A DNA stretch of 64,000 bases, taken from NCBI RefSeq assembly GCF_011393335.1, contig NZ_CP049865.1:1108722-1172721 (forward strand), written 5' to 3'. This DNA is from Propioniciclava coleopterorum. Its GTDB lineage: Bacteria; Actinomycetota; Actinomycetes; Propionibacteriales; Propionibacteriaceae. Of the stretch, positions 38,976-48,342 are shown one piece after another. The notes beneath the pieces are model-generated. The model made no database searches and was not told where the DNA came from. It worked only from the letters and a program-made list of their open reading frames with translations. How positions within the stretch are numbered: the stretch's first letter is position 1; each line of letters begins with the position of its first letter. The position numbers and the translations under genes were made by a program.

Positions 38976-40312
38976 GCCCGGGCTCCTTCCTGGTTCAGGT
39001 CGTTGAGCCGCCCGGCGTCGGCTGTGTCGGGCCGGATCCGGGCGCTCGCGGTCGCGACCGCACCGACGGCGCAGATCACGGCGACGTAGACGACGACGGG
39101 CCAGATCTGGCCGCCCGCCCAGCCTACGAGGGCGGTGGCGATGAGCGGGGCGAGGCCACCCCCCAGCGTGTTGGAGATCTGGTAGCCGATGTTGACCCCG
39201 GTGGTGCGCTGCTCGACGTCGAACATCTCCGTGAGCATCGTCTGCAGCGTGCCCTGCATGGCGACGCCGGGGATGACGAAGCCGATGATCATGCCCAGCC
39301 AGATCAGCCACTGGTTGTGCGTGCCGTACAGCAGGAAGGTGGGCCACACGAGGAGCGCGAACCCGATGCAGCCGGCGATGTAGACCTGCCGCCGCCCGAT
39401 CCGGTCGGACAGCGCCCCGTAGGCGGGCGCCGCGAAGATCTGCAGGAACCCCACGATCATGGTGCCGACGAAGCCGATCACGGCCGTCGTGCCGCCCTGC
39501 ACCATGAACGCCAGGCCGAAGGTGAGGATGATGTAGCCGGCGATCGACTGCGGCAGCCCGATCAGGATGCCGAGGATGGCGTTGCGGGGGTGCCGCAGCA
39601 CCTCGACGAGCGGGGAGGTCCGCTTGACGGTGTTGTTCGCGACCGCCGTGGCGTGGGCGGTGAACTCCTCGGACTCCTCCAGGTGCCGGCGCAGCACGAC
39701 GGCCAGGATCGCCAGGACGAGCGCGAACACGAACGGGATGCGCCAGCCCCACGTCAGGAAGAACGACTCGCTGCCGAGCCCGAGACCCGCCATGGCTCCG
39801 GCCGAGAGCACGTTGGCGATGCCCGCGCCGCTGATGAGGAAGGCGCCGTACAGGCCCCGCTTGCCGACCGGGGCGTGCTCGACGACCATCGTGGCCGCGC
39901 CGCCCATCTCGCCGCCCACGAACAGCCCCTGCATCATGCGCAGGATCAGCAGCAGGATCGGGGCGGCGACGCCGATGGAGGCGTCCGGCGGGATCAGGCC
40001 GATGGCCGCGGTGGTCAGCCCCATGCCGATGACCGTGACCAGCAGCGTCACCTTGCGGCCCATCCGGTCGCCCATGTGGCCGAACACGATGCCGCCGACC
40101 GGGCGGAGGAAGAAGCCCACCGCGAACGTCGCGAACGACGACAACTGGGCGATGAAGGGGTCGTCGGCCGAGAAGAACACCTTGGGGAAGACCGTGGCCG
40201 CGGCCAGGCCGTAGAGGTAGTAGTCGAAGTACTCCATCAGGGTCCCGATGGACCCGCCGGCGATGGTGCGCTTCTGCGTCCGGGTCAGGGGGACGCGTGC
40301 GGGGGCGGTCAT
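38972..40312 (-). CDS. MFS transporter, metabolite:H+ symporter (MHS) family
   Basis: The 446-aa protein has 12 hydrophobic segments. It shows MHS signatures: GTLMEYFDYYLYG in helix 1, RPVGGIVFGHMGDRMGRK between helices 2 and 3, and RMMQGLFVGGEMGG. Relatives carry organic acids, betaine or amino acid derivatives (ProP, KgtP, ShiA). As first gene of the operon with the deacylase, it probably imports an N-acyl amino acid or related substrate. Confidence 0.88.
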   Translation of the reverse strand: MTAPARVPLTRTQKRTIAGGSIGTLMEYFDYYLYGLAAATVFPKVFFSADDPFIAQLSSFATFAVGFFLRPVGGIVFGHMGDRMGRKVTLLVTVIGMGLTTAAIGLIPPDASIGVAAPILLLILRMMQGLFVGGEMGGAATMVVEHAPVGKRGLYGAFLISGAGIANVLSAGAMAGLGLGSESFFLTWGWRIPFVFALVLAILAVVLRRHLEESEEFTAHATAVANNTVKRTSPLVEVLRHPRNAILGILIGLPQSIAGYIILTFGLAFMVQGGTTAVIGFVGTMIVGFLQIFAAPAYGALSDRIGRRQVYIAGCIGFALLVWPTFLLYGTHNQWLIWLGMIIGFVIPGVAMQGTLQTMLTEMFDVEQRTTGVNIGYQISNTLGGGLAPLIATALVGWAGGQIWPVVVYVAVICAVGAVATASARIRPDTADAGRLNDLNQEGARA

Positions 40313-40448
40313 GCCCGGGCCGAGCGGACGAAGGGATGGCGGTGGGTGATCTGGTTCACGGGGTTCTCCTGGGTGCCGCTGCGGTGCGGCCGAGACGATC
40401 GGGAGGGGGCCGCCATCGTCGGGGCGGCACGCGTCACGCTAGCAGTCC

Positions 40449-40490
40449 CTTTACAAAGATTCTAGATGCTTATCAACATTTACATATACC
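40449..40490. promoter_or_regulatory. AT-rich operator/promoter island between MFS and YheO-like regulator
   Basis: In a GC-rich genome this stretch (TTTACAAAGATTCTAGATGC onward to TTTACATATACC) is strikingly AT-rich. It includes a dyad AAG-AT-TCTAGA-TG-CTT (40456-40471) and a repeated TTTACA. It lies between divergent genes and is the likely control region for both. Confidence 0.5.
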
Positions 40491-40558
40491 GCAACGGCGG
40501 CGTCCGGACGGGGCCGGTGCCATGATGGGAGCAGCACGCCCCGGAACGGAGATCCCCC

Positions 40559-41242
40559 TTGACCGCCACGCTCCCCAGCACCGACGCTCGGTTCGCCGAC
40601 ATCGCCGAGGCGCACGCCGTCCTCGCGCCGGTCATGCAGGCCGTGGCCGCCGCCGTGGGCCAGCACTGCGAGGTCGTCCTGCACGACCTCAGCGCCCACG
40701 ACCTCGATCACTCGATCTACGCGATCGTGAACGGGCACGTGAGCGGCCGCACGGTCGGGGGGCCATCGACCAACCTCGGCATCGAGGTGCTGCGGGACGA
40801 GTCGGCGAACCACGACGCGTTCGGCTACCGGGGGCGCACCTCGGACGGCCGCGAGCTGATGAGTTCGTCGGTCTACTACCGCGATCACGGCGGGCACATC
40901 ATCGCCGCGCTCTGCATCAACGTCGACCTCTCCCCGCTGCGCGCCGCGCTCGACGTGATCGCCGCCCTGGTGCCCGAGCGCCGGGAGGACCTCACCGACG
41001 CGCCCCAGGAGCTGGTCGGCCCCGACATCTCGAGCGTGCTGGACGAGATGATCTCGGACGCCATCGCGACCGTGGGCAAGCCCGCGGCGGTGATGTCCAA
41101 GCCGGACCGCATCGAGGTGCTGCGCCTGCTCGAGGCCCGCGGGGCGTTCCACATCAAGCGCGCGGCCGACCGGGTCTCGTCCCGGCTCGGCGTCTCGCGC
41201 GTCACCGTGTACGGCTACCTCGACGAGGTCCGCCGCGGCTGA
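40559..41242 (+). CDS. YheO/DauR-like PAS-HTH transcriptional regulator
   Basis: This 227-aa protein has an N-terminal YheO-type PAS-like sensor (CEVVLHDLSAHDLDHSI, then AIVNGHVSGRTVGGP) and a C-terminal DauR-like helix-turn-helix (FHIKRAADRVSSRLGVSRVT). DauR represses D-arginine use in Pseudomonas, which fits the D-amino-acid theme of this island. The start is TTG 40559 with CGGAG upstream. It is divergent from the MFS-deacylase-RidA operon. Confidence 0.87.
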   Translation: MTATLPSTDARFADIAEAHAVLAPVMQAVAAAVGQHCEVVLHDLSAHDLDHSIYAIVNGHVSGRTVGGPSTNLGIEVLRDESANHDAFGYRGRTSDGRELMSSSVYYRDHGGHIIAALCINVDLSPLRAALDVIAALVPERREDLTDAPQELVGPDISSVLDEMISDAIATVGKPAAVMSKPDRIEVLRLLEARGAFHIKRAADRVSSRLGVSRVTVYGYLDEVRRG

Positions 41243-41248
41243 GCGCCG

Positions 41249-42487
41249 TCAGAAGAAGGTCTCGACGGCCTCGGCGACGACGCCGTCGGCGTCGACGATC
41301 GGGACCAGCCGCCACTTGTCGAACGCCGTGCAGGGGTGCGAGAGCCCCAGCCGCACCACGTCACCGACCTCGACGGGCGGCTCGCCGGCGGCCTCGGCGT
41401 CCCACCGCAGGAAGGCGTGCTGGTCGTTCAGCGCGGTGACGTCGGCACGCAGGGGGCGCTCCGGCCCGCCGAGGGTGCCCGAGACGCCGAGGACCACGGG
41501 GAGCCCCTCGTCGAACGGCAGGTCGCGCTTGCCCGCGTCCAGCAGCGCCAGCCCCGGCTCGGGGCGCGACACCACGCGCGCGTAGGCGTGCATCGCGGCG
41601 CGGAGCGGGGCCTCCTCGCCGGTGGCGCGGCTCGCGTCCAGCGGCGAGATGCCGCGGTAGAAGCCCTCGTCGTGCACCAGGTACGCGCCGGAGCGCAGGA
41701 TGGTCCGGGCGTCGGCGACGCCGGCGAAGGCGTCCGCCACCACGTCGAAGTAGGCGCTGCCGCCCGCCGTGACCCACGGCGTCCCGGTGACCAGCGGCCG
41801 GACGCGCTCGAGCGCGGCGACGAGCCGGTCGCAGTAGGCGCGCACCGTGGCCAGCGCCTCCGGCGTCCGGTCGTGGCCCAGGGCGCCCTCGTAGCCCGCG
41901 GCGCCCCGCAGCACGAGGCCTGGCGCGGCGGCGACCCGCTCGGCGATGCGGGCCACCTCGTCCTCCTCGCGGGCCCCGGTGCGTCCGCCGGGGGCGCCGA
42001 GTTCGGCCAGGACGCCGAGTCGCGCGCCGGCGGGGAGGGCGTCGGCCAGGCGGTCGACGGCGGCCTCCGAGTCGGCCCACACGACGACCTCCTGGTCGGG
42101 GTGCCGCGCCAGCAGATCCGCGAGCCGCCGCAGCAGGGGCGGGTCGACGCACATGTTGGCCAGTTGAACGGTCCCGACGCCCGCCTCCAACGCGACGGCG
42201 GCCTGCCAGCCCGTGGCCACGGTGATGCCGGTGGCGCCGGCGTCCAGTTGGCGACGCCACAGGGCGGGGGCCATCGTCGTCTTGCCGTGCGGCATGAGCT
42301 CGAGGCCGCGGCGGGCCGTCCACGCGGCCATGGCCGCGATGTTGTGCTCCAGCCCGTCGGCGTCCAGGACGAAGATCGGGGTCGAGAAGTCCGACAGCGC
42401 GGCGTCCAGGTGCCGGATGTCGCGCCCCACCAGGGCCTCCGGGAACGACTTGTCGAGCGGGGTGACCGTGCGGGGGTTCGCGTCCAT
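41249..42487 (-). CDS. D-threonine aldolase / D-serine dehydratase-like PLP enzyme
   Basis: The 412-aa alanine racemase-fold protein has the PLP lysine in LMPHGKTTMAP and a C-terminal zinc-binding motif LSHPCTAFDKW (His/Cys), as in eukaryotic-type D-serine dehydratase (Pfam Ala_racemase_N plus D-ser_dehydrat). It probably deaminates D-serine/D-threonine or cleaves D-threonine. An ATG start with upstream promoter-like TTGGTA and TACGGA (about 42509-42534) suggests its own transcription. Its product enamine would be a RidA substrate. Confidence 0.87.
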   Translation of the reverse strand: MDANPRTVTPLDKSFPEALVGRDIRHLDAALSDFSTPIFVLDADGLEHNIAAMAAWTARRGLELMPHGKTTMAPALWRRQLDAGATGITVATGWQAAVALEAGVGTVQLANMCVDPPLLRRLADLLARHPDQEVVVWADSEAAVDRLADALPAGARLGVLAELGAPGGRTGAREEDEVARIAERVAAAPGLVLRGAAGYEGALGHDRTPEALATVRAYCDRLVAALERVRPLVTGTPWVTAGGSAYFDVVADAFAGVADARTILRSGAYLVHDEGFYRGISPLDASRATGEEAPLRAAMHAYARVVSRPEPGLALLDAGKRDLPFDEGLPVVLGVSGTLGGPERPLRADVTALNDQHAFLRWDAEAAGEPPVEVGDVVRLGLSHPCTAFDKWRLVPIVDADGVVAEAVETFF

Positions 42488-42574
42488 GAGGGCCCTCCAT
42501 CCCGGCCGCGCGGGGGCGCGATCCGTACCGGAATTATCTCGGCTTTACCAAAACCCCGCAACCGTGGCGCGGCA

Positions 42575-42603
42575 AGGCCCCGCCCCCCAGGGGGACGGGG
42601 CCT
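42575..42603 (-). terminator. Terminator after the permease gene
   Basis: AGGCCCCGTCCCC and GGGGGCGGGGCCT form a strong stem just after the 42616 stop, followed by TTGCC on the minus strand. Confidence 0.65.
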
Positions 42604-42615
42604 CGACGGGCAACG

Positions 42616-43796
42616 TCAGAGGGTGCCGATCAGGATCGACGCCACGAGCACCGACGACAGCGTCACGGTGGTGAAGCCGCCGATCAGCATCGGGGTGTAG
42701 ATGTCCTCCATGATCGCCTCGCGCTCGCCGGCGTCGCGGCCGACCGAGCGGGAGATCTCCTGGCACAGCAGGTAGTCGGCCGGGAAGCCGAACAGTGCGG
42801 TCATGGCCACCGGCATGCCCTTGAGCGGATCCCACTTGACCAGGCGCGCGGCCAGGCCAGCGAAGATGGCGATGCCGACGACGCCGGCGGCGAGGATCAC
42901 CAGGGCCGGGGCGACGGCGGCGCCCAGCGCCGCGGGCGTGAGCCCGTTCAGGGAGGCGAGCACCACGAAGATGATGAAGGTCATGCCGAGCCCGAAGCCG
43001 TTGGCCTTCTCCATGGTCTTCGGGGGACGAGGCCGATGGCGGTGGCGCCGACGCCCAGCAGCAGGGCCCAGACGCCGTAGTTCAGCCCGGTGAGCTTGTC
43101 CAGGACCGTGGCGAGGAAGCCCAGCACCGCGAGCAGCGCCAGCAGGATGATCGGGGTCTGCATGCTTGCGGGCAGCCACGTGCGCACCTTCACCGCGGGG
43201 GCGACGTGCGGGTCTGCGCCCGAGCCGACGCCCGTGGCGTGGTCGTAGATGCCGGCCGCGCGCTGCTTGGCCACGTACTTGCGCAGCATGATGTTGGCGA
43301 TCGGCATGCCGATCAGGCTCTGCAGGCCCAGGATCAGGGCGGGGATCGCGATCAACTGCTGCTGCCCGATCTCGGTCAGCTTCGCGCTGGTGAGGAGGAA
43401 GGCGACGATGCCGCCCGCCACGACGCCCACGCCCGACACCGCGGTGGTGTAGCCGTAGGTCAGCGTTCCGATGCCCAGCACGAGGATCAGGATGCCGACG
43501 ACGCCGGCCAGGGCGATCACGATGCCGCGCCACTGCTCCCTGATCCGGTTCAGCGGGATCATCGTGCCCATGTGGGTGATGACCACAGAGATCATCGCCG
43601 CCCCCACCGGGCCGGACGCCTTGGCCACGATGTCGGCCGGGATCACGCCCGACCACAGCAGCGCGATGTAGAGGATGAAGCTCACCAGCAGCGACGGGAC
43701 CCAGGCGCGCGAGAGCAGGGACGCCGCCTCGCCGACGGCGAGGATGAGCATCAGGATCGCCAGGAAGGCGATGGGGGTGGCGAGGACGGCGTCCAC
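42616..43796 (-). CDS. Multi-pass membrane permease of unknown substrate, with frameshift
   Basis: When repaired, about 393 aa with 10 or more transmembrane helices and a central cytoplasmic loop (KYVAKQRAAGIYDHATG). I do not recognise the exact family. Its place after an amidohydrolase in the same direction suggests it transports that enzyme's substrate or product. The frame breaks in a G5 run at 43022-43026; one more base gives GLVPPKTMEKANG and a continuous membrane protein. The start is GTG 43796 with GAAAGG upstream. Confidence 0.75.
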
Positions 43797-43895
43797 GTGT
43801 TTCCTTTCGGGGCGGGGCAGGCGTCCGCCTGCGCGCGGGTGGGGGCCGCGCCCGGCGGCCGGGCGTGACGGGGTGGACGCGGACGCGCCCGGCGG

Positions 43896-43921
43896 CGTCC
43901 CGACCCTGATCGGTCGGGACG
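43896..43921 (-). terminator. Hairpin between amidohydrolase and permease genes
   Basis: CGTCCCGACC and GGTCGGGACG form a perfect 10-bp stem 13 bases after the amidohydrolase stop and before the permease start. It could be a partial terminator or an mRNA-stabilising element setting the ratio of the two products. Confidence 0.5.
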
Positions 43922-43933
43922 GGCCGCGATGGG

Positions 43934-45157
43934 TCAGAGCTGGGGCTGACCGGCCAGGTAGACCTGCTGGATCATCGAGCCGAGGTCGGCGAGCTGCGCC
44001 GCGTCGGTCAGGGTGCCGTTCAGGACGACCGCGTCGCCGTAGGAGCCCTCGGTCAGCGCGCCCACGGGCATGCCGACGAACGCGGCGGCGTCGGAGGTGG
44101 AGGCCCGCAGCACCTCGGCCAGCGTCATCCCGCCGACGGTGTGCATCAGGGACAGCTCCTCGAGGTTGGACCCGTGCGGGCCCACGCCGGTGTCGGTGCC
44201 CATCGCGATGTTGACGCCGGCCTCGTGGGCGGCGCGGAACGACGCCTGGTGCGTCTCCAGCACCATGCGCGCCTTGGCCACCACGTTGTCGGCCAGCCCC
44301 GAGTTGGGGCGGTCGGCGGCGCGGACGACCATGAGCGGCGCGACCAGGGTCGGGACGAGCCAGGCGTCCTTCTCCAGGAACAGCTCGATGGTCGGCTCGT
44401 CGAGGTAGATGCCGTGCTCGATGGTGCGGACGCCGCCGCGCAGCGCGTTCTGGATGCCGCCGGTGCCCTGGGCGTGCGCCATGACGTAGGAGCCGTGCGC
44501 CTCGGCCTCCTCGACGATCGCCTTGATCTCGTCCACGGTGAACTGCGGGTGGCGCGGGTCGTCGGTCGGCGAGAGGACGCCGCCCGAGGTGCAGATCTTG
44601 ATGTGGTCGGCGCCGGCGCGGAACAGTGTGCGGGCGACCTTGCGGCACTCGTCGGGGCCGTCGGCGATGGCGAGCGGACGCCCGGGCGTCTGCGGCATCA
44701 GCGGGATGTCGAGGCCCGAGGGGCGGTGGCCGTCGCCGTGGCCGCCGGTCTGGCTCATGATGTTGATCGCCAGGCGCATCCGCGGGCCCTTGATGAGGCC
44801 GGACTCGACCGCGGTCTTCATGCCCAGGTCGGCGCCGCCGGCGTCGCGCACGGTCGTGATGCCGATCTTGAGGGTCTTCTCCAGGTAGCCGACCGAGCGG
44901 AAGTAGCTCAGCGAGTAGGGGTCGTTGATGATCCCCATGCTCCCGGCGTTCTCGGCGGCCATGTGGACGTGGAGGTCGATCAGGCCGGGGAGCAGGGTGT
45001 TGCCGTCGAGGTCGACGACCTGCGCACCCGCGTGGGACGCCGCCGCGTTCGGGCCGCTCGCCACCACCACGCCGTCGGAGACCACGACGTCGTTGCGCCC
45101 CTCGAGGAACTCCCGCCCGTCGAAGACGTGCGCGTTGGTGAAGGCGATGGTGGACAC
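43934..45157 (-). CDS. Metal-dependent amidohydrolase (imidazolonepropionase/Xaa-Pro dipeptidase-like)
   Basis: The 407-aa protein has LIDLHVHMAAEN (HxH metal site), DHIKICTSGG with the probable carboxylated lysine, YVMAHAQG and RTIEHGIYLD histidines, and MGTDTGVG (Asp). This set defines the amidohydrolase subgroup that includes bacterial prolidase-like and carboxypeptidase-like enzymes acting on L- or D-acyl-amino acids. The start GTG 45157 has GAGGAGAG upstream; a longer ATG start at 45253 would overlap the operator. It is first gene of an operon with the permease. Confidence 0.85.
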   Translation of the reverse strand: MSTIAFTNAHVFDGREFLEGRNDVVVSDGVVVASGPNAAASHAGAQVVDLDGNTLLPGLIDLHVHMAAENAGSMGIINDPYSLSYFRSVGYLEKTLKIGITTVRDAGGADLGMKTAVESGLIKGPRMRLAINIMSQTGGHGDGHRPSGLDIPLMPQTPGRPLAIADGPDECRKVARTLFRAGADHIKICTSGGVLSPTDDPRHPQFTVDEIKAIVEEAEAHGSYVMAHAQGTGGIQNALRGGVRTIEHGIYLDEPTIELFLEKDAWLVPTLVAPLMVVRAADRPNSGLADNVVAKARMVLETHQASFRAAHEAGVNIAMGTDTGVGPHGSNLEELSLMHTVGGMTLAEVLRASTSDAAAFVGMPVGALTEGSYGDAVVLNGTLTDAAQLADLGSMIQQVYLAGQPQL

Positions 45158-45238
45158 GTGGGACTCTCCTCGGGACGGCGGTGCGGACACGCCGGGCGGT
45201 CGGTGGCCGGCGTCCCTGCACCGTATGCCGCTTTCCAT

Positions 45239-45256
45239 AACGTGGTCGTTCACGTT
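45239..45256 (-). promoter_or_regulatory. Palindromic operator candidate upstream of the amidohydrolase
   Basis: AACGTG-GTCGTT-CACGTT is a perfect inverted repeat (6-bp arms, 6-bp spacer) about 80 bases upstream of the start codon. The form resembles LacI/TetR/GntR-type sites. No dedicated regulator is adjacent. Confidence 0.4.
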
Positions 45257-45311
45257 TCAGCGTGTGGACGCCGGCGCCCCGGGACGCCCCGTCGAGCCCC
45301 GCCGGGCCGCG

Positions 45312-46277
45312 TCAGGGGCGCAGGACGATCTTGCCCAGCAGGTCGCCCTCGATCATGGCGGCGTAGCCCTCGCGGGCGTCGTCGAGCGCGAGGACGCGGT
45401 CCGCCCGCGGCCGCAGTCCGGTGCGTCCCAGCAGGTCGAGCAGCTCACCGAGCTCCTGGCGGGTCCCCATCGTGGAACCGATCACCCTCAGCTGCAGGAA
45501 GAACACGCGGTTGAGGTCGGCGGGCGGGTTGGGCCCCGACGTGGCGCCGCAGGTGACGACGGTGCCGCCCGGGCGCAGCGACTTCAGCGAGTGCGACCAG
45601 GTCGCCTCCCCCACCGTCTCGATGACGGCGTCCACCCGCTCGGGCAGCCGGGCGCCCGGCTCGAAGGCGGCGTCGGCGCCCTGGTCGAGCGCGAACTGGC
45701 GCTTGGCCTCGGTGCGGGCCGTCGCCCAGACCCGATGCCCGAGCGCCCGACCCAGCGCAATCGCGGCGGACGCCACCCCGCCGGAGGCGCCCTGGACCAG
45801 GATCGTGCCGGGGCCGGACAGCCCCGAATCGTGGGTGAGCATCCGGAACGCGGTGAGCCAGGCGGTCGGGAGGCAGGCCGCCTGCTCGGCGCTGAGGAAG
45901 TCGGGGCGGTCGACCAGGTTGGCGTCGGGGACCGCGAGCCACTGCGCCTGCGTGCCCTGGTGGAGTTCGGAGAGCAGGCTGCGCTTGGGGTCGTAGGTCT
46001 CGTCGCCGATCCAGCCCGGCGTGGAGATCACCGAATGCACGATCACGGGGCGGCCGTCCGCGGTCACGCCGGCGGCGTCCGTGCCCAGGATCATGGGCAT
46101 CCGGTCGGCGGGCAGCCCCACGCCGCGCAGCGACCAGACGTCGTGGTGGTTCAGGGCCGCGGCCTCGACCTTCACCGTCGTCCAGCCCTCGGGGGCGACG
46201 GGCTCGGGGCGCTCCCCGATCCGCAGGGCGGCGAGGGGGTCGGTGGGGTCGGCTTGCTCGACGTAGACAGCGCGCAT
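45312..46277 (-). CDS. Quinone oxidoreductase-like medium-chain dehydrogenase
   Basis: The 321-aa MDR protein lacks the structural zinc lobe and has an ALNHHDVWSLRG substrate loop, Rossmann region VQGASGGVASAAI and TVVTCGATSGPNP. These are features of zeta-crystallin/quinone or enoyl reductase-like NADPH enzymes. It reduces an activated double bond or quinone; the substrate is unknown. ATG start. It is not obviously linked to the neighbouring operon. Confidence 0.85.
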   Translation of the reverse strand: MRAVYVEQADPTDPLAALRIGERPEPVAPEGWTTVKVEAAALNHHDVWSLRGVGLPADRMPMILGTDAAGVTADGRPVIVHSVISTPGWIGDETYDPKRSLLSELHQGTQAQWLAVPDANLVDRPDFLSAEQAACLPTAWLTAFRMLTHDSGLSGPGTILVQGASGGVASAAIALGRALGHRVWATARTEAKRQFALDQGADAAFEPGARLPERVDAVIETVGEATWSHSLKSLRPGGTVVTCGATSGPNPPADLNRVFFLQLRVIGSTMGTRQELGELLDLLGRTGLRPRADRVLALDDAREGYAAMIEGDLLGKIVLRP

Positions 46278-46408
46278 GCTCACCAGCCTAGGGGCGGGCG
46301 CCGACGCGCACGGCCGAGGGACGTTGTCGGCCCGCGGCGATCGTGCGCCGGGCGCCGAGCCGGAGCGGCTGCGCGCGGCGTACCGCCCCGTCGCCGCGGG
46401 TCGAACCG

Positions 46409-47223
46409 TCAGCCCAAGAGGCGCTCGATCACCTCGGCGACGCCGTCCTCGTCGTGGTGGCCCGTCACCTCGTCGGCGACGGCCAGCGCGGCGGGGACCG
46501 CGTTGCCCATCGCGACGCCGTGGCCGGCCCACGCCAGCATCTCGACGTCGTTGTTGTTGTCCCGAAGGCGAGGACCTCGTCGCTGGAGTAGCCGCGGCTG
46601 CGCGCGAAACGGGCCAGCGCGGTGGCCTTGGAGACCCCGGCGCGTCCGACCTCGAGGAAGGGGGCGCCTGAGGTGGTCGGGTGCGCCCCCGCGACGCCCA
46701 GGCCGCGCGCGACGGCGAGCAGTTCCTCGGAGGGGGCCTCGGGGTCCAGGATGGCGAGCTTGACCGACGGCTCGGCCAGCACCTCGTCCAGGTCCGCGTG
46801 CCGGTGGGAGACGGCCCAGCGCGCCATGTCGGCGCCCGGGTCCTCCAGGCCGCTGTAGCCGTGCTGGGTGACGTAGACGTTGCCGGCGTTGCGCACCGAG
46901 GACACCTTCGCGTCCGGGAACTGCTTCAGGACCCCCTCGACGATGGCGCGCTGGGCGTCCACGTCGAGGGTCTCCTCGAACAGGACGGTGCGGCTGGGCA
47001 GGTCCATGGCGACAGAGCCGTTGCTGCCGACGACCGCGCCGTCCAGGGGGCCGTCGGCGACGAGCGCGCCGATGGAGTACGGCTGCCGCCCCGAGATCGC
47101 CAGCACGTCGAGGCCGGCGCGCCGGGCGCGCGCGAACGCCTCGCGGGTGCGGGGGCTGATGGTGCGGTGGTCGCTGCGCAGGAGGGTCCCGTCCATGTCG
47201 GTGGCGATCAGACGGATGGACAT
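46409..47223 (-). CDS. HAD superfamily Cof-type sugar phosphatase, with frameshift
   Basis: When repaired, about 271 aa. The N-terminal DMDGTLL catalytic motif, SGRQPYSI and GSNGS, a type IIB cap, a VSKATAL lysine and the metal-binding FGDNNNDVEML near the C terminus identify the Cof/YidA group, which dephosphorylates sugar phosphates and similar metabolites. The frame is lost in a C3 run at 46561-46563; one more base restores GDNNND. The true stop is at 46409-46411. Confidence 0.87.
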
Positions 47224-47291
47224 GGAACGGCTCCTACTTCGGTTGATTCAGGTGGACGCGCCCCTGTGGGCGTGCCCGGACCCCGGCGGCC

Positions 47292-47891
47292 TCAGACGCC
47301 GACGGCGCGGCGTCCGGAGAAGGCGCGGCCCAGGGTGATCTCGTCGGCGAACTCCAGGTCGCCGCCGACGGGCAGGCCGGACGCCAGGCGCGACACCGTG
47401 ATCCCGGTGTTGGCCAGCAGGCGTGTGAGGTACGTGGCGGTCGCCTCGCCCTCCAGGTTCGGGTCGGTGGCGAGGATGACCTCGGTGACGACCGGGGAGG
47501 AGAGCCGGCGCAGCAGTTCGGCGATGTGCAGGTCCTCGGGCCCGACGTGGTCGATCGGGCTGATCGCGCCGCCGAGCACGTGGTAGAGGCCGCGGAACTC
47601 GCGCGTCCGCTCGATGGCCGCCACGTCCTTGGACTCCTCGACGACGCAGATGGTCGCCTGGTCGCGGCGCGGGTCGCGGCAGACCCGGCACGTGGTGTCC
47701 TCGGACACGTTGAAGCAGATGTCGCAGAACCGGACCTTGTCCGCCACCTCGCGCAGCGCGGTCGCGAGGCGCTCGACGTCGTCGCGGTCGGCGTTGAGCA
47801 GGTGGAACGCGATCCGCTGGGCGCTCTTGGGGCCGATCCCCGGAAGCCGACCCAGCTCGTCGATCAGCGTCTGGATGGGACCCTCGTACAA
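47292..47891 (-). CDS. recR: Recombination mediator protein RecR
   Basis: The 199-aa protein has an N-terminal HhH ([18 protein letters not shown]), a four-cysteine zinc finger ([16 protein letters not shown]) and a Toprim domain ([14 protein letters not shown]). It works with RecO/RecF to load RecA at gapped DNA. The order recR-ybaB-dnaX-ffs, with dnaX upstream, is the classical bacterial arrangement. Confidence 0.97.
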   Translation of the reverse strand: MYEGPIQTLIDELGRLPGIGPKSAQRIAFHLLNADRDDVERLATALREVADKVRFCDICFNVSEDTTCRVCRDPRRDQATICVVEESKDVAAIERTREFRGLYHVLGGAISPIDHVGPEDLHIAELLRRLSSPVVTEVILATDPNLEGEATATYLTRLLANTGITVSRLASGLPVGGDLEFADEITLGRAFSGRRAVGV

Positions 47892-47902
47892 CGTCGCTCC
47901 GC

Positions 47903-48226
47903 TCAGAAGGGCAGGTTCGGGATCTGCGGCATGGACGCCGCAGCCATCGCCTTGACCTGGCTGGAGGCGTCGCGGAGCGCGGCGACGATCAGGTCGCCGA
48001 GCGTCTCGGGATCCTCGGGGTCGATCGCCGAGGGGGCGATGACGACCTGCGTGACGTCGCCCTCCCCCGTCATGGTGACCTGGACGAGGTCGCCGCCGGC
48101 GGTGCCCTCGACGGTCGTCGCGGCCAGTTGGGCCTGGGCGTCGGCCATCTGCTGCTGCATGGCTTGCGCCTGGGCGAGCAGCGCGTTCATGTCGAAGCCG
48201 CCGCCTTCGGTACCGAACATGGACAT
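47903..48226 (-). CDS. ybaB: YbaB/EbfC nucleoid-associated protein
   Basis: The 107-aa protein has the YbaB profile: an N-terminal helix rich in Gln/Ala ([20 protein letters not shown]), then [20 protein letters not shown]. It binds DNA as a dimer and is almost always found between dnaX and recR, as here. The recR start lies 11 bases downstream of its stop. Confidence 0.94.
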   Translation of the reverse strand: MSMFGTEGGGFDMNALLAQAQAMQQQMADAQAQLAATTVEGTAGGDLVQVTMTGEGDVTQVVIAPSAIDPEDPETLGDLIVAALRDASSQVKAMAAASMPQIPNLPF

Positions 48227-48342
48227 GCGGACCTACCTTTCGTCGTGATCCATCCTAGGCGATGGGGGTCGGGCGGCCCCGCCGAGCCGGCCGGGCACGC
48301 CCACCGGACGCCGGTCCGGCGCGGTCCCGGACGGGGCGCGGG

